64,000 bases of DNA, from the NCBI GenBank assembly GCA_041389565.1, contig JAWKRP010000006.1:62001-126000 (forward strand), given 5' to 3'. The notes below the pieces were generated by a model. That model searched no databases, was not told the origin of the DNA, and saw nothing but the letters and a program-made list of their open reading frames with translations. Below, piece after piece: positions 35,138-43,496 of the stretch (the stretch's first letter is position 1; each line of letters starts with the position of its first letter). This DNA is from JACKEQ01 sp041389565 (GTDB lineage: Bacteria; Myxococcota_A; UBA796; GCA-2862545). A program made the translations under genes and the position numbers.

Positions 35138-37371
35138 AGAGCCCAGGGGGGCGGCGCCGGCACGAGGGCGGCGCGGTTCACGATCGCCCAGCTGTCGGCG
35201 GTCGGGTTGTCGAACACGAGCTCCACGGTGTCGTCGGGCCGGATCGGGGGCTCGAGAGCGACCCGGATCGCGCCGGCCCCGTCGTCGTCGGAGAGCGTGC
35301 GCTCCGCGCGCACCGACCCGTTCACGCGCACCTGCACCCGAACGTCGATCGGCAGCGTGCGGTCGGCGATCCCCACGTCGAGCTCGAGGTGGTCGACGCC
35401 ATCCCGGAGCTCGCGGAGCCGGTCGGGTGGAACCGCGAGGGTCGCGTGGTCGCCCGGATACAGCCAGAACCCCCCGTCGCAGGCGCGCGCGGGGTCGAGG
35501 AACTGCGCGTACCGCCGCCCGTTCGCGCCCGGCAGCGTGCCGTCGGTGGCCGAGAACAGCACGCGGCGCTCGGTGTGGCACATCCGACCCTTCCCGTACT
35601 CGCGCGCCTCCTTGCAGCCGACGTTCGTGAGCGGGAGCGGCACGCCGTCCTCGCTCACGCGCACCGGGGAACAGCGCGCCTCGAGGGGCGTGTACGCGGG
35701 TGTGCTGGTGTCGGAGATGCGCACGAGGTCGCCCGCATCGTAGGCGACCGTCGGACCGGTGCTGCGCTGGAAGCGCGGCAGGGGGGGCAGACGCGGCGGA
35801 GGGCTCGCGAACGCCGGCGCGACGGCGTCTCGGTACAGCTCGCCCCCGAACACCTCGAACCGGCCGAGCAGCTCGAGCCGGTGCCCGCGGACGTCGGGCC
35901 GGTACCCCGACAGGAACAGGGGGGTGCTGCCCGTCCCGACCTCGAGCCCTTCCAGCACCGTCGCGCCGGGAGCCGCGATCACGAGGTCCCAGGGCTCCGT
36001 GGGAGCGGGGGCGACGAGCTCGGCGAGCCACCGACCGGACGGGAGCGCCTGCACGACGGCCTCGTGGGCCCCGACGCGCAGGGTGGGGGGCCCGGCGGCT
36101 TCCATCGGCTCGAGCACGGCGCGCACGCGGAACGTGTCGGAGGGCCCGGGCCACGGCTCGTCCCACGACCACCGCGCGGTGGACCCGGCGGGGAGGGCCG
36201 TCCAGCTCCTCCGGATCGCTTCGGGCCCCAGGGGACCGGCCTCGGGCAGCTCCACGCGCGCGGGGTCGGACGGCCGCACGTACCGCTCGCGCTCGTCGGC
36301 GATCCCGAGATCCGTCAGGGCCTCGGCCAGCGCCATCGTGAACCGTCGGCTGCCATCGGGCGTCATGTGGTCGAGGTTGTCGTAGTGCGCGTCGACCATG
36401 GGCACGGGCGCCATGTCGAGCAGCAGGCCTCCCCAGGGCTCGATCGCGGCTCGCGCCTCGCGGACGAGGGGCGCCGGCACGATGTCGCCCCGGCCGGGCG
36501 GCATCATCGGGGACTCCTTGTTCCGGACCATCACGAGCCGGGCGCCGTGCTCGTGACACAGCTTCGCGATCTCGGGGAGGAAGCTGTCTCTCGGCGCAGG
36601 CAGGGTCGACAGGTCGATCTGGGTCTCCTCCTGACCCACGCTCACGGGGAGCGCCGAGCGGAACAGCGACAGGTCGGTCTTCGATGCGTGGAAGACGCGC
36701 TCCATGGCCTCGTTGGTGGCGCGCTTCACGCGGTTCTTCGGCGTCATCGGGAGCACGGCGCGCGCCGCGTTGTCGCGCACGGCGTTGATGGCGGTGCGCC
36801 GGAGCCGCGTGCGGTTGGCCTGCACGGTCTCCCACACGTACCCGGACATCTCGACGCGCTTGTCGATCTCGGCGTCGCGGGCGGTCATCAGCGAGCGGAG
36901 GTTCTCGAAGCTCCCTTCGGACAGGGGCTGATCGAGCAGCGCGCTCTGCAGGTCGCTCACGATGAGCACGACGTCGGGCGGCGTATTGCCCTTCCGGAAC
37001 ACCTGGAACTTCAGCAGCGCGTACCAGTGCGCGCCGATCGTGTTCGGGATCGAGAGCCTCGCGGCGCTGCCCCGGCCCGTGCCGAGCAGCGATCCGAGCA
37101 GGCCGATATCGACGTTGGTGTTCGCGAAGCTGTTGCCCAGGAGCACCAGGTTCGGGCCCTTCGCCATCTGCTTCTGGATGGCTTCCGACACGGGCACGCG
37201 CAGCGTCTTGCCGTTCAGGAGCTGCCCGGCGTTCTCGAGCTGGCGGCGCGCGTCGCGGGACTGGCCCGACGTCAGGGCGTCGGCGCCGACCGCCAGCACG
37301 ATCGCGGGCAGCACGACGGCCAGCGCCCGGGACAGCCACAGCTCGGCACGGCTCGGCGCGCGACCTTCCAT
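35134..37371 (-). CDS. SGNH/GDSL-like membrane-anchored hydrolase or O-acyltransferase
   Basis: A 745-residue protein with one N-terminal membrane segment (about 10-28, LWLSRALAVVLPAIVLAVGA). Residues about 65-390 resemble an SGNH hydrolase: NLVLLGNSFANTNVD has the block I position with Ser, a nearby Asn gives NIGAHWYAL, and VDAHYDNLDHMTPDG supplies the block V DxxH-like His. This arrangement resembles AlgJ/AlgX-type proteins that O-acetylate exopolysaccharides. Residues about 400-745 are beta-rich modules with several Cys (GCKEAREYGKGRMCHTERR), not recognised. The start is ATG 37371; the upstream lipoprotein is on the same strand 25 bases away. The stop overlaps the cyclase-like stop. Confidence 0.7.
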   Translation of the reverse strand: MEGRAPSRAELWLSRALAVVLPAIVLAVGADALTSGQSRDARRQLENAGQLLNGKTLRVPVSEAIQKQMAKGPNLVLLGNSFANTNVDIGLLGSLLGTGRGSAARLSIPNTIGAHWYALLKFQVFRKGNTPPDVVLIVSDLQSALLDQPLSEGSFENLRSLMTARDAEIDKRVEMSGYVWETVQANRTRLRRTAINAVRDNAARAVLPMTPKNRVKRATNEAMERVFHASKTDLSLFRSALPVSVGQEETQIDLSTLPAPRDSFLPEIAKLCHEHGARLVMVRNKESPMMPPGRGDIVPAPLVREARAAIEPWGGLLLDMAPVPMVDAHYDNLDHMTPDGSRRFTMALAEALTDLGIADERERYVRPSDPARVELPEAGPLGPEAIRRSWTALPAGSTARWSWDEPWPGPSDTFRVRAVLEPMEAAGPPTLRVGAHEAVVQALPSGRWLAELVAPAPTEPWDLVIAAPGATVLEGLEVGTGSTPLFLSGYRPDVRGHRLELLGRFEVFGGELYRDAVAPAFASPPPRLPPLPRFQRSTGPTVAYDAGDLVRISDTSTPAYTPLEARCSPVRVSEDGVPLPLTNVGCKEAREYGKGRMCHTERRVLFSATDGTLPGANGRRYAQFLDPARACDGGFWLYPGDHATLAVPPDRLRELRDGVDHLELDVGIADRTLPIDVRVQVRVNGSVRAERTLSDDDGAGAIRVALEPPIRPDDTVELVFDNPTADSWAIVNRAALVPAPPPWAL

Positions 37372-37396
37372 GGGGCGCGCCTAACCGATGGGTTCG

Positions 37397-37711
37397 CTAC
37401 ATGCCGGTGTCGGCGGTGTCGCTGGGGTCTCCGGGGGGCGCGGGCGGTGGGTCGGCGTCGATGTCGATGTCGTTCAGGCCGTCGGACCACACGGGCTCGC
37501 CCTCCTGCCCGCCCATCAGGCGCTGCCCGGCGATCCGCCCGCTCGGACGCGCCCGATGGCGACCGACCACGTCGAGCTCCTCGTCGGTGGCGAGCTTGTC
37601 GGGCAGGCCGGTACGCGCACGCGCGTCGGCATCGGACCGCACGGGCTCGGACGGTGCGCAGCCGGTGTGGAGCGCGAACAGTGCGAGCAACAGGGGGATC
37701 GAGCGCGACAT
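37397..37711 (-). CDS. Small hypothetical lipoprotein
   Basis: A 104-residue lipoprotein. The signal LLLALFALHTGC has a clear lipobox (Cys about 18), followed by a low-complexity mature part rich in Asp, Ala and Pro and ending in TADTGM. I recognise no domain. The ATG at 37711 has GAGGAG upstream. It is 25 bases upstream of the SGNH-like gene on the same strand and divergent from the TIGR02147 regulator (145-bp gap). Confidence 0.7.
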   Translation of the reverse strand: MSRSIPLLLALFALHTGCAPSEPVRSDADARARTGLPDKLATDEELDVVGRHRARPSGRIAGQRLMGGQEGEPVWSDGLNDIDIDADPPPAPPGDPSDTADTGM

Positions 37712-37855
37712 GGGAGCTCCTCGCTTCCACAGTGCCACGAGCGTTCGCGACCAGCAACGCGGCTTCGCACATTCCGTGCGGCTCAGATGCCCAGGAGTGT
37801 GCAGAAATGATAGACCTGTGCAGCGCCGACCCGTGGGGGTCGCGCCGGAGGCCGG

Positions 37856-38836
37856 GTGGACACCGAGCAGCTCGCCCGCGAATTCCTCGTGGCGCTCCGC
37901 GGCAAGCGCAGCCAGGTCGCGTGGTCGCGGCGGCTCGGCTACCGCTCGAACGTCGCGTACACGTGGGAGGCGGGGCGGCGCTACCCCACGGTGGCCGAGA
38001 CCTTCCGGGCCGTGCAGCGCTCCGGCCTCGATCTCCGGGCGTGCCTGGCGAGCTTCTACGGCCACGAGACGCGCCAGTGGCTCGACGAGCACGACGATCT
38101 GGCGTCCGTCGACGCGACGGCTGCGTTCATGCGCGACCTCCGCGGGCGCAGCTCCACCACCGATGTCGCGAAGCGGGCCGACCTCTCGCGCTACTCGGTC
38201 ACCCGGTGGCTCGCCGGCCAGACCCAGCCGCGCCTGCCCGACTTCTTCACGTTCCTCGACGCGTCGAGCCTGCGCCTGGTCGACTTCATCACGAGCTTCG
38301 TGCCGCCCGAGGCCGTCCCGTGCGCGCTCCCGATGTGGAAGCGGCTCGAGGCCCGGCGCCAGGGGGCCGGCCGGTACCCGTGGACGCAGGCGATCCTGCG
38401 CGCGCTGGAGGTCGCCGACTACCTCGCGCTCCCCGCCCACGAGCCGGGGTGGATCGCGAACCGGCTCTCCATCCCGGTCGAAGAGGAGGAGGCCTGCCTC
38501 GAGTACCTCGAGCTCACAGGCCAGGTGGAGCGCGTGAAGGGCCGGTTCCGGCCGGCCACCTCGGCGGTCGACACCCGCTTGCAGCCCGACGTGGGGCGCC
38601 AGCTGAAGTCGCACTGGGCGAACGTCGGCGTGGATCGCATCGACTCCGGGGCTCCGGGCCAGTACAGCTACAACGTGTTCACGTGTTCCGCCGAGGACTT
38701 CGAGCGGATACGCGAGCTCCACCTCGCGTACTACCGTGCGCTCCGTCAGATCGTGGCGGCCTCGCACCCCGAGGAGCACGTGGTCGTGGCGAACATCCAG
38801 CTGTTCAAGCTCGATCCCACCGAAGGAGATCGCTGA
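37856..38836 (+). CDS. TIGR02147/DUF4423-family HTH regulator
   Basis: A 326-residue protein of the TIGR02147 (DUF4423) family found in Fibrobacteres and deltaproteobacteria. Residues about 1-65 are one HTH-like unit (VAWSRRLGYRSNVAYTWEAG) and about 95-135 a second (TTDVAKRADLSRYSVTRWLA). The DUF4423 region follows: RLSIPVEEEEACLEYLELTG, RFRPATSAVDT and LKSHWANVGVDRIDSG, ending VVVANIQLFKLD. The start is GTG 37856, with GGAGG upstream. Its TGA overlaps the ATG of the 175-residue partner. It is probably a DNA-binding regulator; the target and signal are unknown. Confidence 0.85.
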   Translation: MDTEQLAREFLVALRGKRSQVAWSRRLGYRSNVAYTWEAGRRYPTVAETFRAVQRSGLDLRACLASFYGHETRQWLDEHDDLASVDATAAFMRDLRGRSSTTDVAKRADLSRYSVTRWLAGQTQPRLPDFFTFLDASSLRLVDFITSFVPPEAVPCALPMWKRLEARRQGAGRYPWTQAILRALEVADYLALPAHEPGWIANRLSIPVEEEEACLEYLELTGQVERVKGRFRPATSAVDTRLQPDVGRQLKSHWANVGVDRIDSGAPGQYSYNVFTCSAEDFERIRELHLAYYRALRQIVAASHPEEHVVVANIQLFKLDPTEGDR

Positions 38837-39363
38837 TGTCCGAAGACATTCCCTGGACGTGGACCGAGCTCGGCGAAGACTCCCGCGACGAGCGGGAGGC
38901 CCGGCGGGTGCTGCACGAGACGCGCGAGCACCAGCTGTACGCGCAGGAGATCGATGCCCGGCTGATCGGGTTCGTGTGGAACTGCCCGTCTGCGCTGGCC
39001 GATCTGCTGGTCGTGCCCGACCTCGTCGACGTGGGCTGGCTCGACCAGATCGCGATCGAGCGCGAGGGCCTGGTGCCGATCCTCAGCCTCGAGTTCCTCG
39101 AGCTCGGTGTGGGCGCGCGCGCGGGCGAGCTGGTGCTGATGACCGAGCGGCACGAGGAGGCCGTCGAGCTCGAGTGGGTGTGGCGCAAGGTGTTCGAGGC
39201 CGGGCTCGAGCGTCTCGCCACGGCGCTGGCCGAGGGCCGCGCGGAGCCGGAGGGCCTGTTCGAGGACGGTCGTCTGCGGGAAGACGAGCTGTTCCGCGAG
39301 CTCGGGCTGCTCGGCGGGCCCGCCCTGGTGGAGCATGCCGGGCGGAAGCTCGGGCTCCTGTGA
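38836..39363 (+). CDS. Hypothetical protein coupled to TIGR02147 regulator
   Basis: A 175-residue cytoplasmic protein with no recognised domain. It is acidic and helix-rich, with segments SEDIPWTWTELGED, HQLYAQEIDARLIGFVWNC and LERLATALAEGRAEPEGL. The ATG at 38836 shares bases with the regulator's TGA. Downstream, a 30-bp tandem repeat begins at 39362, inside the stop codon. The coupling suggests joint function with the DUF4423 regulator; its nature is unknown. Confidence 0.7.
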   Translation: MSEDIPWTWTELGEDSRDEREARRVLHETREHQLYAQEIDARLIGFVWNCPSALADLLVVPDLVDVGWLDQIAIEREGLVPILSLEFLELGVGARAGELVLMTERHEEAVELEWVWRKVFEAGLERLATALAEGRAEPEGLFEDGRLREDELFRELGLLGGPALVEHAGRKLGLL

Positions 39364-39421
39364 CTCACGGATCGTCCCTGCGTGCCCTCGGGACTCACGG
39401 ACCGTCCCTGCGTGCCCTCGG
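39362..39421. repeat. Tandem 30-bp direct repeat in a convergent spacer
   Basis: Two 30-bp copies (39362-39391 and 39392-39421) differ at one position (ggatcg versus ggaccg), and a third partial copy begins gactcccg at 39422. The repeat starts in the stop codon of the preceding gene and ends before the CcmB stop at 39445. It may be an intergenic repeat family or a duplication; its function is unknown. Confidence 0.8.
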
Positions 39422-39444
39422 GACTCCCGAGCTCTGTCCCGCGG

Positions 39445-40122
39445 TCAGCCGTCTTCGATGATGTAGCCGTAGAACAGGCCGCCCAGGCTCCAGTGGAGCA
39501 GGTTGAACACGACGAGCACGCGGAGCCAGCCGGGTGCCTCCATCTCGGCGGCCGGACCGCCCTCCATCACGAGCATCGTGCCGCGTGCGCCCGCGAGGAG
39601 CATCGGAACGACCAGCGGGAACAGCAGGAGCGGCAGGAGCACCGAAGAGCCCCGCGCCTGGCCGGTGATCAGGCCGAACAGCGTGCCCGGGGCCGCCAGA
39701 CCGGCGCATCCGGCGATCAGGAGCGCGATGAAGTACAGCGGGTCGCCTTCGATGCCGGCGTCGCACATCGCGAGCACGAGCGGGGTGAGCGCGATGCACA
39801 CCAGGAGCAGCATCAGCGTGTTCGCGAGCGCCTTGCCGTAGTACACGGACCGCGGGTCGACCGGCCAGAGCACCATGCCCTCGAGCGCGTTGTGCTCGAG
39901 CTCCACCTGGTACGACTGGTCGAGGCTGCGCGTGCTCGCGAGCATCAGCCCGAGCCACAGGGTCGCGGCGGCCATCTTCTGGAGCACGACCCCCGACGGG
40001 CTCGCGACCCCCACGAGCAGCACGAGGGCGAGCGCGAAGAAGAAGATGCCCGAGATGCGGCTCGGCTGGCGGAGCTCGGTGAGCAGCTCCTTGTACAGCA
40101 CGGCGCCCGTCTGGCGGATCAT
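39445..40122 (-). CDS. ccmB: Heme exporter protein CcmB
   Basis: A 225-residue permease of the CcmAB heme-export/cytochrome c maturation complex. About six membrane segments are visible, for example ISGIFFFALALVLLVGVASP, LMLLLVCIALTPLVLAMC and LLPLLLFPLVVPMLLAGA. The motif LDQSYQVELEHNALEGMVLW is characteristic of CcmB, as is the PLLLFPLVVPM-type stretch. The ATG at 40122 overlaps the CcmA stop by 4 bases. CcmA and CcmB provide an ATP-driven step in c-type cytochrome biogenesis; CcmC and CcmE are not in the window. Confidence 0.92.
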   Translation of the reverse strand: MIRQTGAVLYKELLTELRQPSRISGIFFFALALVLLVGVASPSGVVLQKMAAATLWLGLMLASTRSLDQSYQVELEHNALEGMVLWPVDPRSVYYGKALANTLMLLLVCIALTPLVLAMCDAGIEGDPLYFIALLIAGCAGLAAPGTLFGLITGQARGSSVLLPLLLFPLVVPMLLAGARGTMLVMEGGPAAEMEAPGWLRVLVVFNLLHWSLGGLFYGYIIEDG

Positions 40123-40778
40123 CGCTTCTCCAAGGGCTCGTCGCCGACCAGCTTGCCGTCGAGCAGGGTGATGTGGCGGTCGCACGCCTCGCTGGCGTAC
40201 GCGACGAGGTGCGTGGCCATGAACAGCGTGGCGCCCGACTCGCGCAGGGTGACCGCGATCTCGGTGACGAGCTTGCGCCCGTCGGCGTCGAGCGCGGTGT
40301 AGGGCTCGTCGAGCAGCACGATGCTCGGGGTCTGCAGCATCAGCCGCGCGAGCGCGAGCCGCCGCCGCATGCCCGCGCTGTAGGTGCGCACGGGGTCGAG
40401 GCGCTTGGGCGGCAGCCCCACCCGCTCGAGCAGGGCGTGGGGATCGGCCGTGATCCCACCGAGTCGCGCCCACACCCGCAGGTTGTCGGCGCCCGACAGG
40501 TCGTCGTACAGGTAGCCCGCATGCGACAGGAACCCGATGCGCGAGCGGAGAGAGTGGCGGTTCGCCCAGAGGTCCTGGCCGTCGACGCGGATCTCGCCGT
40601 GGTGCAGCTTGAGCGCCGTCGCGAGGCAGCGCAGCAGGGTGGACTTCCCGGACCCGTTGTGCCCGGTGAGCATGAGCCCTTCGCCGGCCTGCACGGACAG
40701 CGTGATGCCGCCGAGCGCCCATCGCGGACCGAAGCGACGGGCGACCTGCTGGAACTCGATTGCGGCGCCTGCAGCCAC
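40119..40778 (-). CDS. ccmA: Heme exporter ATP-binding protein CcmA
   Basis: A 219-residue ABC ATPase. It has Walker A TGHNGSGKSTLLRCLA, the ABC signature YSAGMRRRLALARLML and Walker B SIVLLDEPYTALDADG, and ends with a His switch region (ATHLVAY). The QVARRFGPRWALGGITLSV start is usual for CcmA. The start is GTG at 40778 with GGAGGTGG upstream, and the stop overlaps the CcmB start by 4 bases. Upstream on the same strand is the pyroglutamyl peptidase gene (36 bases away). Confidence 0.93.
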   Translation of the reverse strand: MAAGAAIEFQQVARRFGPRWALGGITLSVQAGEGLMLTGHNGSGKSTLLRCLATALKLHHGEIRVDGQDLWANRHSLRSRIGFLSHAGYLYDDLSGADNLRVWARLGGITADPHALLERVGLPPKRLDPVRTYSAGMRRRLALARLMLQTPSIVLLDEPYTALDADGRKLVTEIAVTLRESGATLFMATHLVAYASEACDRHITLLDGKLVGDEPLEKR

Positions 40779-40814
40779 ACCACCTCCGGGCGGGACTCTA
40801 CCCGAGTGCGACCG

Positions 40815-41360
40815 TCACGGGACGTCTGGCGATGTGACCAGGCGTACGAGGCCGTCGAGGAACCAGACGGGATCGGCGCCCGCGGGCGGGACATGGAGGA
40901 ACCCGACCGGCACGGCGAGCTGCTGGCGGACCTGGTGGAGCCAGGCGTTGCACACGTACCGGCCGGCGTCGTCGGACACCTCGCATCCCAGCGCGGCGGC
41001 CCAGAGGTCGACGGGCAGGGAGCTCTCGAGGCAGTCGGGACCCGGCAGCACAGGGGTGCAGATCCCGTCGACGTCAGGAGTGGGACCGGACGAGCCGCGT
41101 GCGAGCCGCTCCAGCTGGATCGTGGACCGGGTGGTCGCGACTCCCACGCCGAGCACGCAGTCCGCCCGGTGCTCGTGGGCCAGTCGCACGGTGGCGTCGA
41201 TTCCACGCGTGTAGGATACCGGGATCTCGCGCCCGACGATGTGGAACCCCGCGTGCGCGGCGCCGTCGAGCGCACGGGCCAGGCGGGACGCGGGGTTGTC
41301 CGCGACGTCGCCGAACGGCCCGAAGCCCGTGACCAGCAGGGTTCGCGGCATCGCGCTCAT
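40815..41360 (-). CDS. pcp: Pyroglutamyl peptidase I
   Basis: A 181-residue C15 cysteine peptidase that removes N-terminal pyroglutamate from peptides. The signature TGFGPFGDVADNPAS is at the N-terminus. The catalytic triad residues are visible: Glu in RSTIQLERLARG, Cys in GRYVCNAWLHQ and His in VGFLHVPPAGAD. Length is slightly below the usual 200-215 because the region before the Glu is compact. The ATG at 41360 overlaps the stop of the upstream RNA methyltransferase; a second Met three residues later is also possible. Confidence 0.92.
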   Translation of the reverse strand: MSAMPRTLLVTGFGPFGDVADNPASRLARALDGAAHAGFHIVGREIPVSYTRGIDATVRLAHEHRADCVLGVGVATTRSTIQLERLARGSSGPTPDVDGICTPVLPGPDCLESSLPVDLWAAALGCEVSDDAGRYVCNAWLHQVRQQLAVPVGFLHVPPAGADPVWFLDGLVRLVTSPDVP

Positions 41361-42748
41361 CGCACGAACCGCGCCACGACCTCGAGGTGCCCGGTCTGCG
41401 GGAACAGGTCGACCGCCCACGCACACTGCAGGCGCCAGCCCCCCGCTTCGAGCAGCACGCGGTCGCGGCCGAGCGACGCCGGGTTGCAGGCGACGTACAC
41501 CAGCACGTCGAGGGGGGTCTCGGCGAGCTTGCGCGCGACGCTGGGGTGCAGGCCCGCGCGCGGAGGGTCGACCACCGCGGCGATCCCGGGCCCTCCGACG
41601 ATCTGGTCGAGCGCGGCCTCCACCTTCGCCACGCGGTACTCGGCCTGCACGCCGTTCGCGGCCGCGTTCACGCGGGCATTGTCGATCGCGGCCTCCACCT
41701 CCTCGATCCCGACGACCTGGCGCGCGCGGTCGGACAGGCAGATCCCGATGGATCCGGTGCCGCAGTACAGGTCGAGCAGCAGGCGGTGCCCGGTGCCGAG
41801 CGCTTCTCCGATGGTGTCGACGAGCACCTCGGCACCCGCGGTGGAGGTCTGGAAGAAGGCGAGGGGAGCGAGCGAGAACTCCCGGCCGCGCAGGCGCATC
41901 CGGAGGTCGGGCGAGCCGCGGTGCTCGCGCAGCTCCCCGCGTGCGACATCCGCGACGCCGTCGTTCACGTACCAGCCCGCGGACACCGCGACGCCCGCGA
42001 GCCCTTCGGAACGCTCGAGCGCGTCGAGCCAGGCGTGCACGGCCGCTTCGTCCGCAGGCGTGGGGGAGGCCGTGAACAGGCCCAGGTACAACGAGCCCTG
42101 CCCGCGCCGGACGAGCAGGTGCCGCAGGAATCCCTCGTGGGAGCGCACGTCCCAGAGGGTCGGGCCGTCGGGAGGGTCGAGCAGCACGGCGCGCGTGACC
42201 GCCAGCGCCGCGTTCCCCACGTCGTCGAGCAGCGGACAGCACGCCACGTCGACCACGCGATCGAACCGCCCCGGCGCGTGCAGACCGAGGAAACGCCCGT
42301 CGAGCACGGCGTCTCCGCGGGCCATCTCGCGCTCCGACGCGTACCGCTTGTTCCCGAAGCTGAACTCCATCTTGTTCCGGAACCCGTAGGCATCGGGGCT
42401 CCCGCGCACGCCGCGCCACTCCGTCTCGCCGACCTCGACCCGGGCGCGCTCGAGCTTCAGCGCGCGCTGGCGCTCCAGGGGGAGCTCCTGGAGCACGCAC
42501 CCCCCACACAGCCCGAACACCGGACAGGGCGGCTCCACGGCATCGGAGGGCGGGCGCACGAGCGCCATGCGGGCACCGGCCCACGTCCCCCGCTTCCGGC
42601 CCGCAGGGCGCACGAGCACGCGCCCGCCCGGCGGGGCACGCCGCACGTGGACGGGACGTCCGTCCGGAGCGGTCCCCACACCGACGCCCTTCGGCCCGAG
42701 GTGGGTGATCTCGGCCTCGAACGGCGGGATGCGCTTGCTGCGGCTCAT
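41357..42748 (-). CDS. TrmA/RlmD-family 5-methyluridine RNA methyltransferase
   Basis: A 463-residue enzyme that methylates C5 of a specific uridine, probably in 23S rRNA. The N-terminal TRAM domain (IPPFEAEITHLGPKGVGVG) is followed by a 4Fe-4S binding set: EPPCPVFGLCGGC supplies three Cys, and the fourth lies in VDVACCPLLDD. SAM motif I is LDLYCGTGSIGICL, the catalytic Cys is in VYVACNPASL, and VVDPPRAG is the motif IV region. Which of RlmC, RlmD or TrmA it matches cannot be settled by eye. Start and stop overlap the neighbouring DUF5522 and Pcp genes by 4 bases each. Confidence 0.92.
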   Translation of the reverse strand: MSRSKRIPPFEAEITHLGPKGVGVGTAPDGRPVHVRRAPPGGRVLVRPAGRKRGTWAGARMALVRPPSDAVEPPCPVFGLCGGCVLQELPLERQRALKLERARVEVGETEWRGVRGSPDAYGFRNKMEFSFGNKRYASEREMARGDAVLDGRFLGLHAPGRFDRVVDVACCPLLDDVGNAALAVTRAVLLDPPDGPTLWDVRSHEGFLRHLLVRRGQGSLYLGLFTASPTPADEAAVHAWLDALERSEGLAGVAVSAGWYVNDGVADVARGELREHRGSPDLRMRLRGREFSLAPLAFFQTSTAGAEVLVDTIGEALGTGHRLLLDLYCGTGSIGICLSDRARQVVGIEEVEAAIDNARVNAAANGVQAEYRVAKVEAALDQIVGGPGIAAVVDPPRAGLHPSVARKLAETPLDVLVYVACNPASLGRDRVLLEAGGWRLQCAWAVDLFPQTGHLEVVARFVR

Positions 42749-42948
42749 CGGGGCCGCCCCGCGGCGTCCTGCACGTCGGGAGGGTACGGGCAGTGCCGGC
42801 AGCCGCTCCCACAGCAGTGGCCGCGCGCGCGGAGGTGCCCGGCGGTCATCACGAACAGGCCGGTGTCGGGGTCGAGATAGCCCGCGCGGCCCTGGGCCTC
42901 CGCGGCGTCATGGGCCCGGAGCACACGGTCCGGGAGGGGATTCTTCAT
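42745..42948 (-). CDS. DUF5522-family small protein
   Basis: A 67-residue protein with the DUF5522 hallmark: YLDPDTGLFVMTAGHLRARG followed by HCCGSGCRHCPYPP, with four Cys in a compact cluster. The family has no known function; the Cys arrangement suggests metal binding. The ATG at 42946-42948 shares the CATG palindrome with the divergent Nudix start at 42947, and the TGA overlaps the methyltransferase ATG. No good Shine-Dalgarno is visible for this start. Confidence 0.82.
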   Translation of the reverse strand: MKNPLPDRVLRAHDAAEAQGRAGYLDPDTGLFVMTAGHLRARGHCCGSGCRHCPYPPDVQDAAGRPR

Positions 42949-43486
42949 GGCGGACTGGATAACGCTCTGCATGGCCGACGGACCGTGGCTCTTCGAACAC
43001 CCCATCGTGCGCATCGACACCGTGGCGGTCGACACGCCGGCGGGTCCGCGCGAGCACGCCCGGCTCCACATGCCCGACTGGGTGAACATCCTGGCCGTCA
43101 CCGCGGATCGCGAGGTGGTGCTGGTGCGCCAGCCCCGGTCGGGCGTGGGTGTGGTGACGCTCGAGATCCCCGGGGGATGCGTCGATCCGGGCGAGGCACC
43201 CGAAGCCGCAGCGCTCCGCGAGCTCCACGAGGAGACCGGCTACACCGGTCCGATCGAGCCGCTCGGCTGGGTGTGGTCGAACCCGGCCATCCAGACGAAC
43301 CGTACGTGGATGTACCTCGTGCGCCCGGCCCACGACACGGGCGTGCGCGAGCCCGACGCCGAGGAAGACATCTCCGTCGAGCGATTCCCCGTCGATGCGC
43401 TGGTGACGCTCCTGGACACGGGTGCGATCGACCATGCCCTCGCGGTGGTCACGCTGGAGCGGGCATTGCGGCGCGGGTTGCTGTAG
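42947..43486 (+). CDS. Nudix hydrolase
   Basis: A 179-residue hydrolase. The complete Nudix box GCVDPGEAPEAAALRELHEE, then TGY, fits G-x5-E-x7-REUxEExGU. Flanking segments EVVLVRQPRSGVGVVTLEIP and TWMYLVRPAHD suit ADP-ribose or nucleotide-sugar type members, but the substrate cannot be read. The ATG at 42947 has GGGAGGGG upstream; a second ATG at 42971 has no such signal. The gene overlaps head-to-head with the DUF5522 start, so each promoter must lie inside the other's coding region. The next gene begins 11 bases downstream. Confidence 0.92.
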   Translation: MADWITLCMADGPWLFEHPIVRIDTVAVDTPAGPREHARLHMPDWVNILAVTADREVVLVRQPRSGVGVVTLEIPGGCVDPGEAPEAAALRELHEETGYTGPIEPLGWVWSNPAIQTNRTWMYLVRPAHDTGVREPDAEEDISVERFPVDALVTLLDTGAIDHALAVVTLERALRRGLL

Positions 43487-43496
43487 CATCCGTCGC
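43484..43496 (+). promoter_or_regulatory. Possible leaderless-type -10 element
   Basis: TAGCAT (43484-43489) precedes the ATG at 43497 by seven bases, overlapping the Nudix stop, and no Shine-Dalgarno is visible. It fits the spacing of a -10 feeding a short-leader or leaderless transcript, though read-through from the Nudix gene is as likely. Confidence 0.25.

Noticed and set aside
37723..37737. Sigma-54-like GG-N10-GC element before the small lipoprotein gene
   Set aside because: The -12 element reads AAGC rather than TTGC, and the predicted transcription start would fall on the ATG itself.
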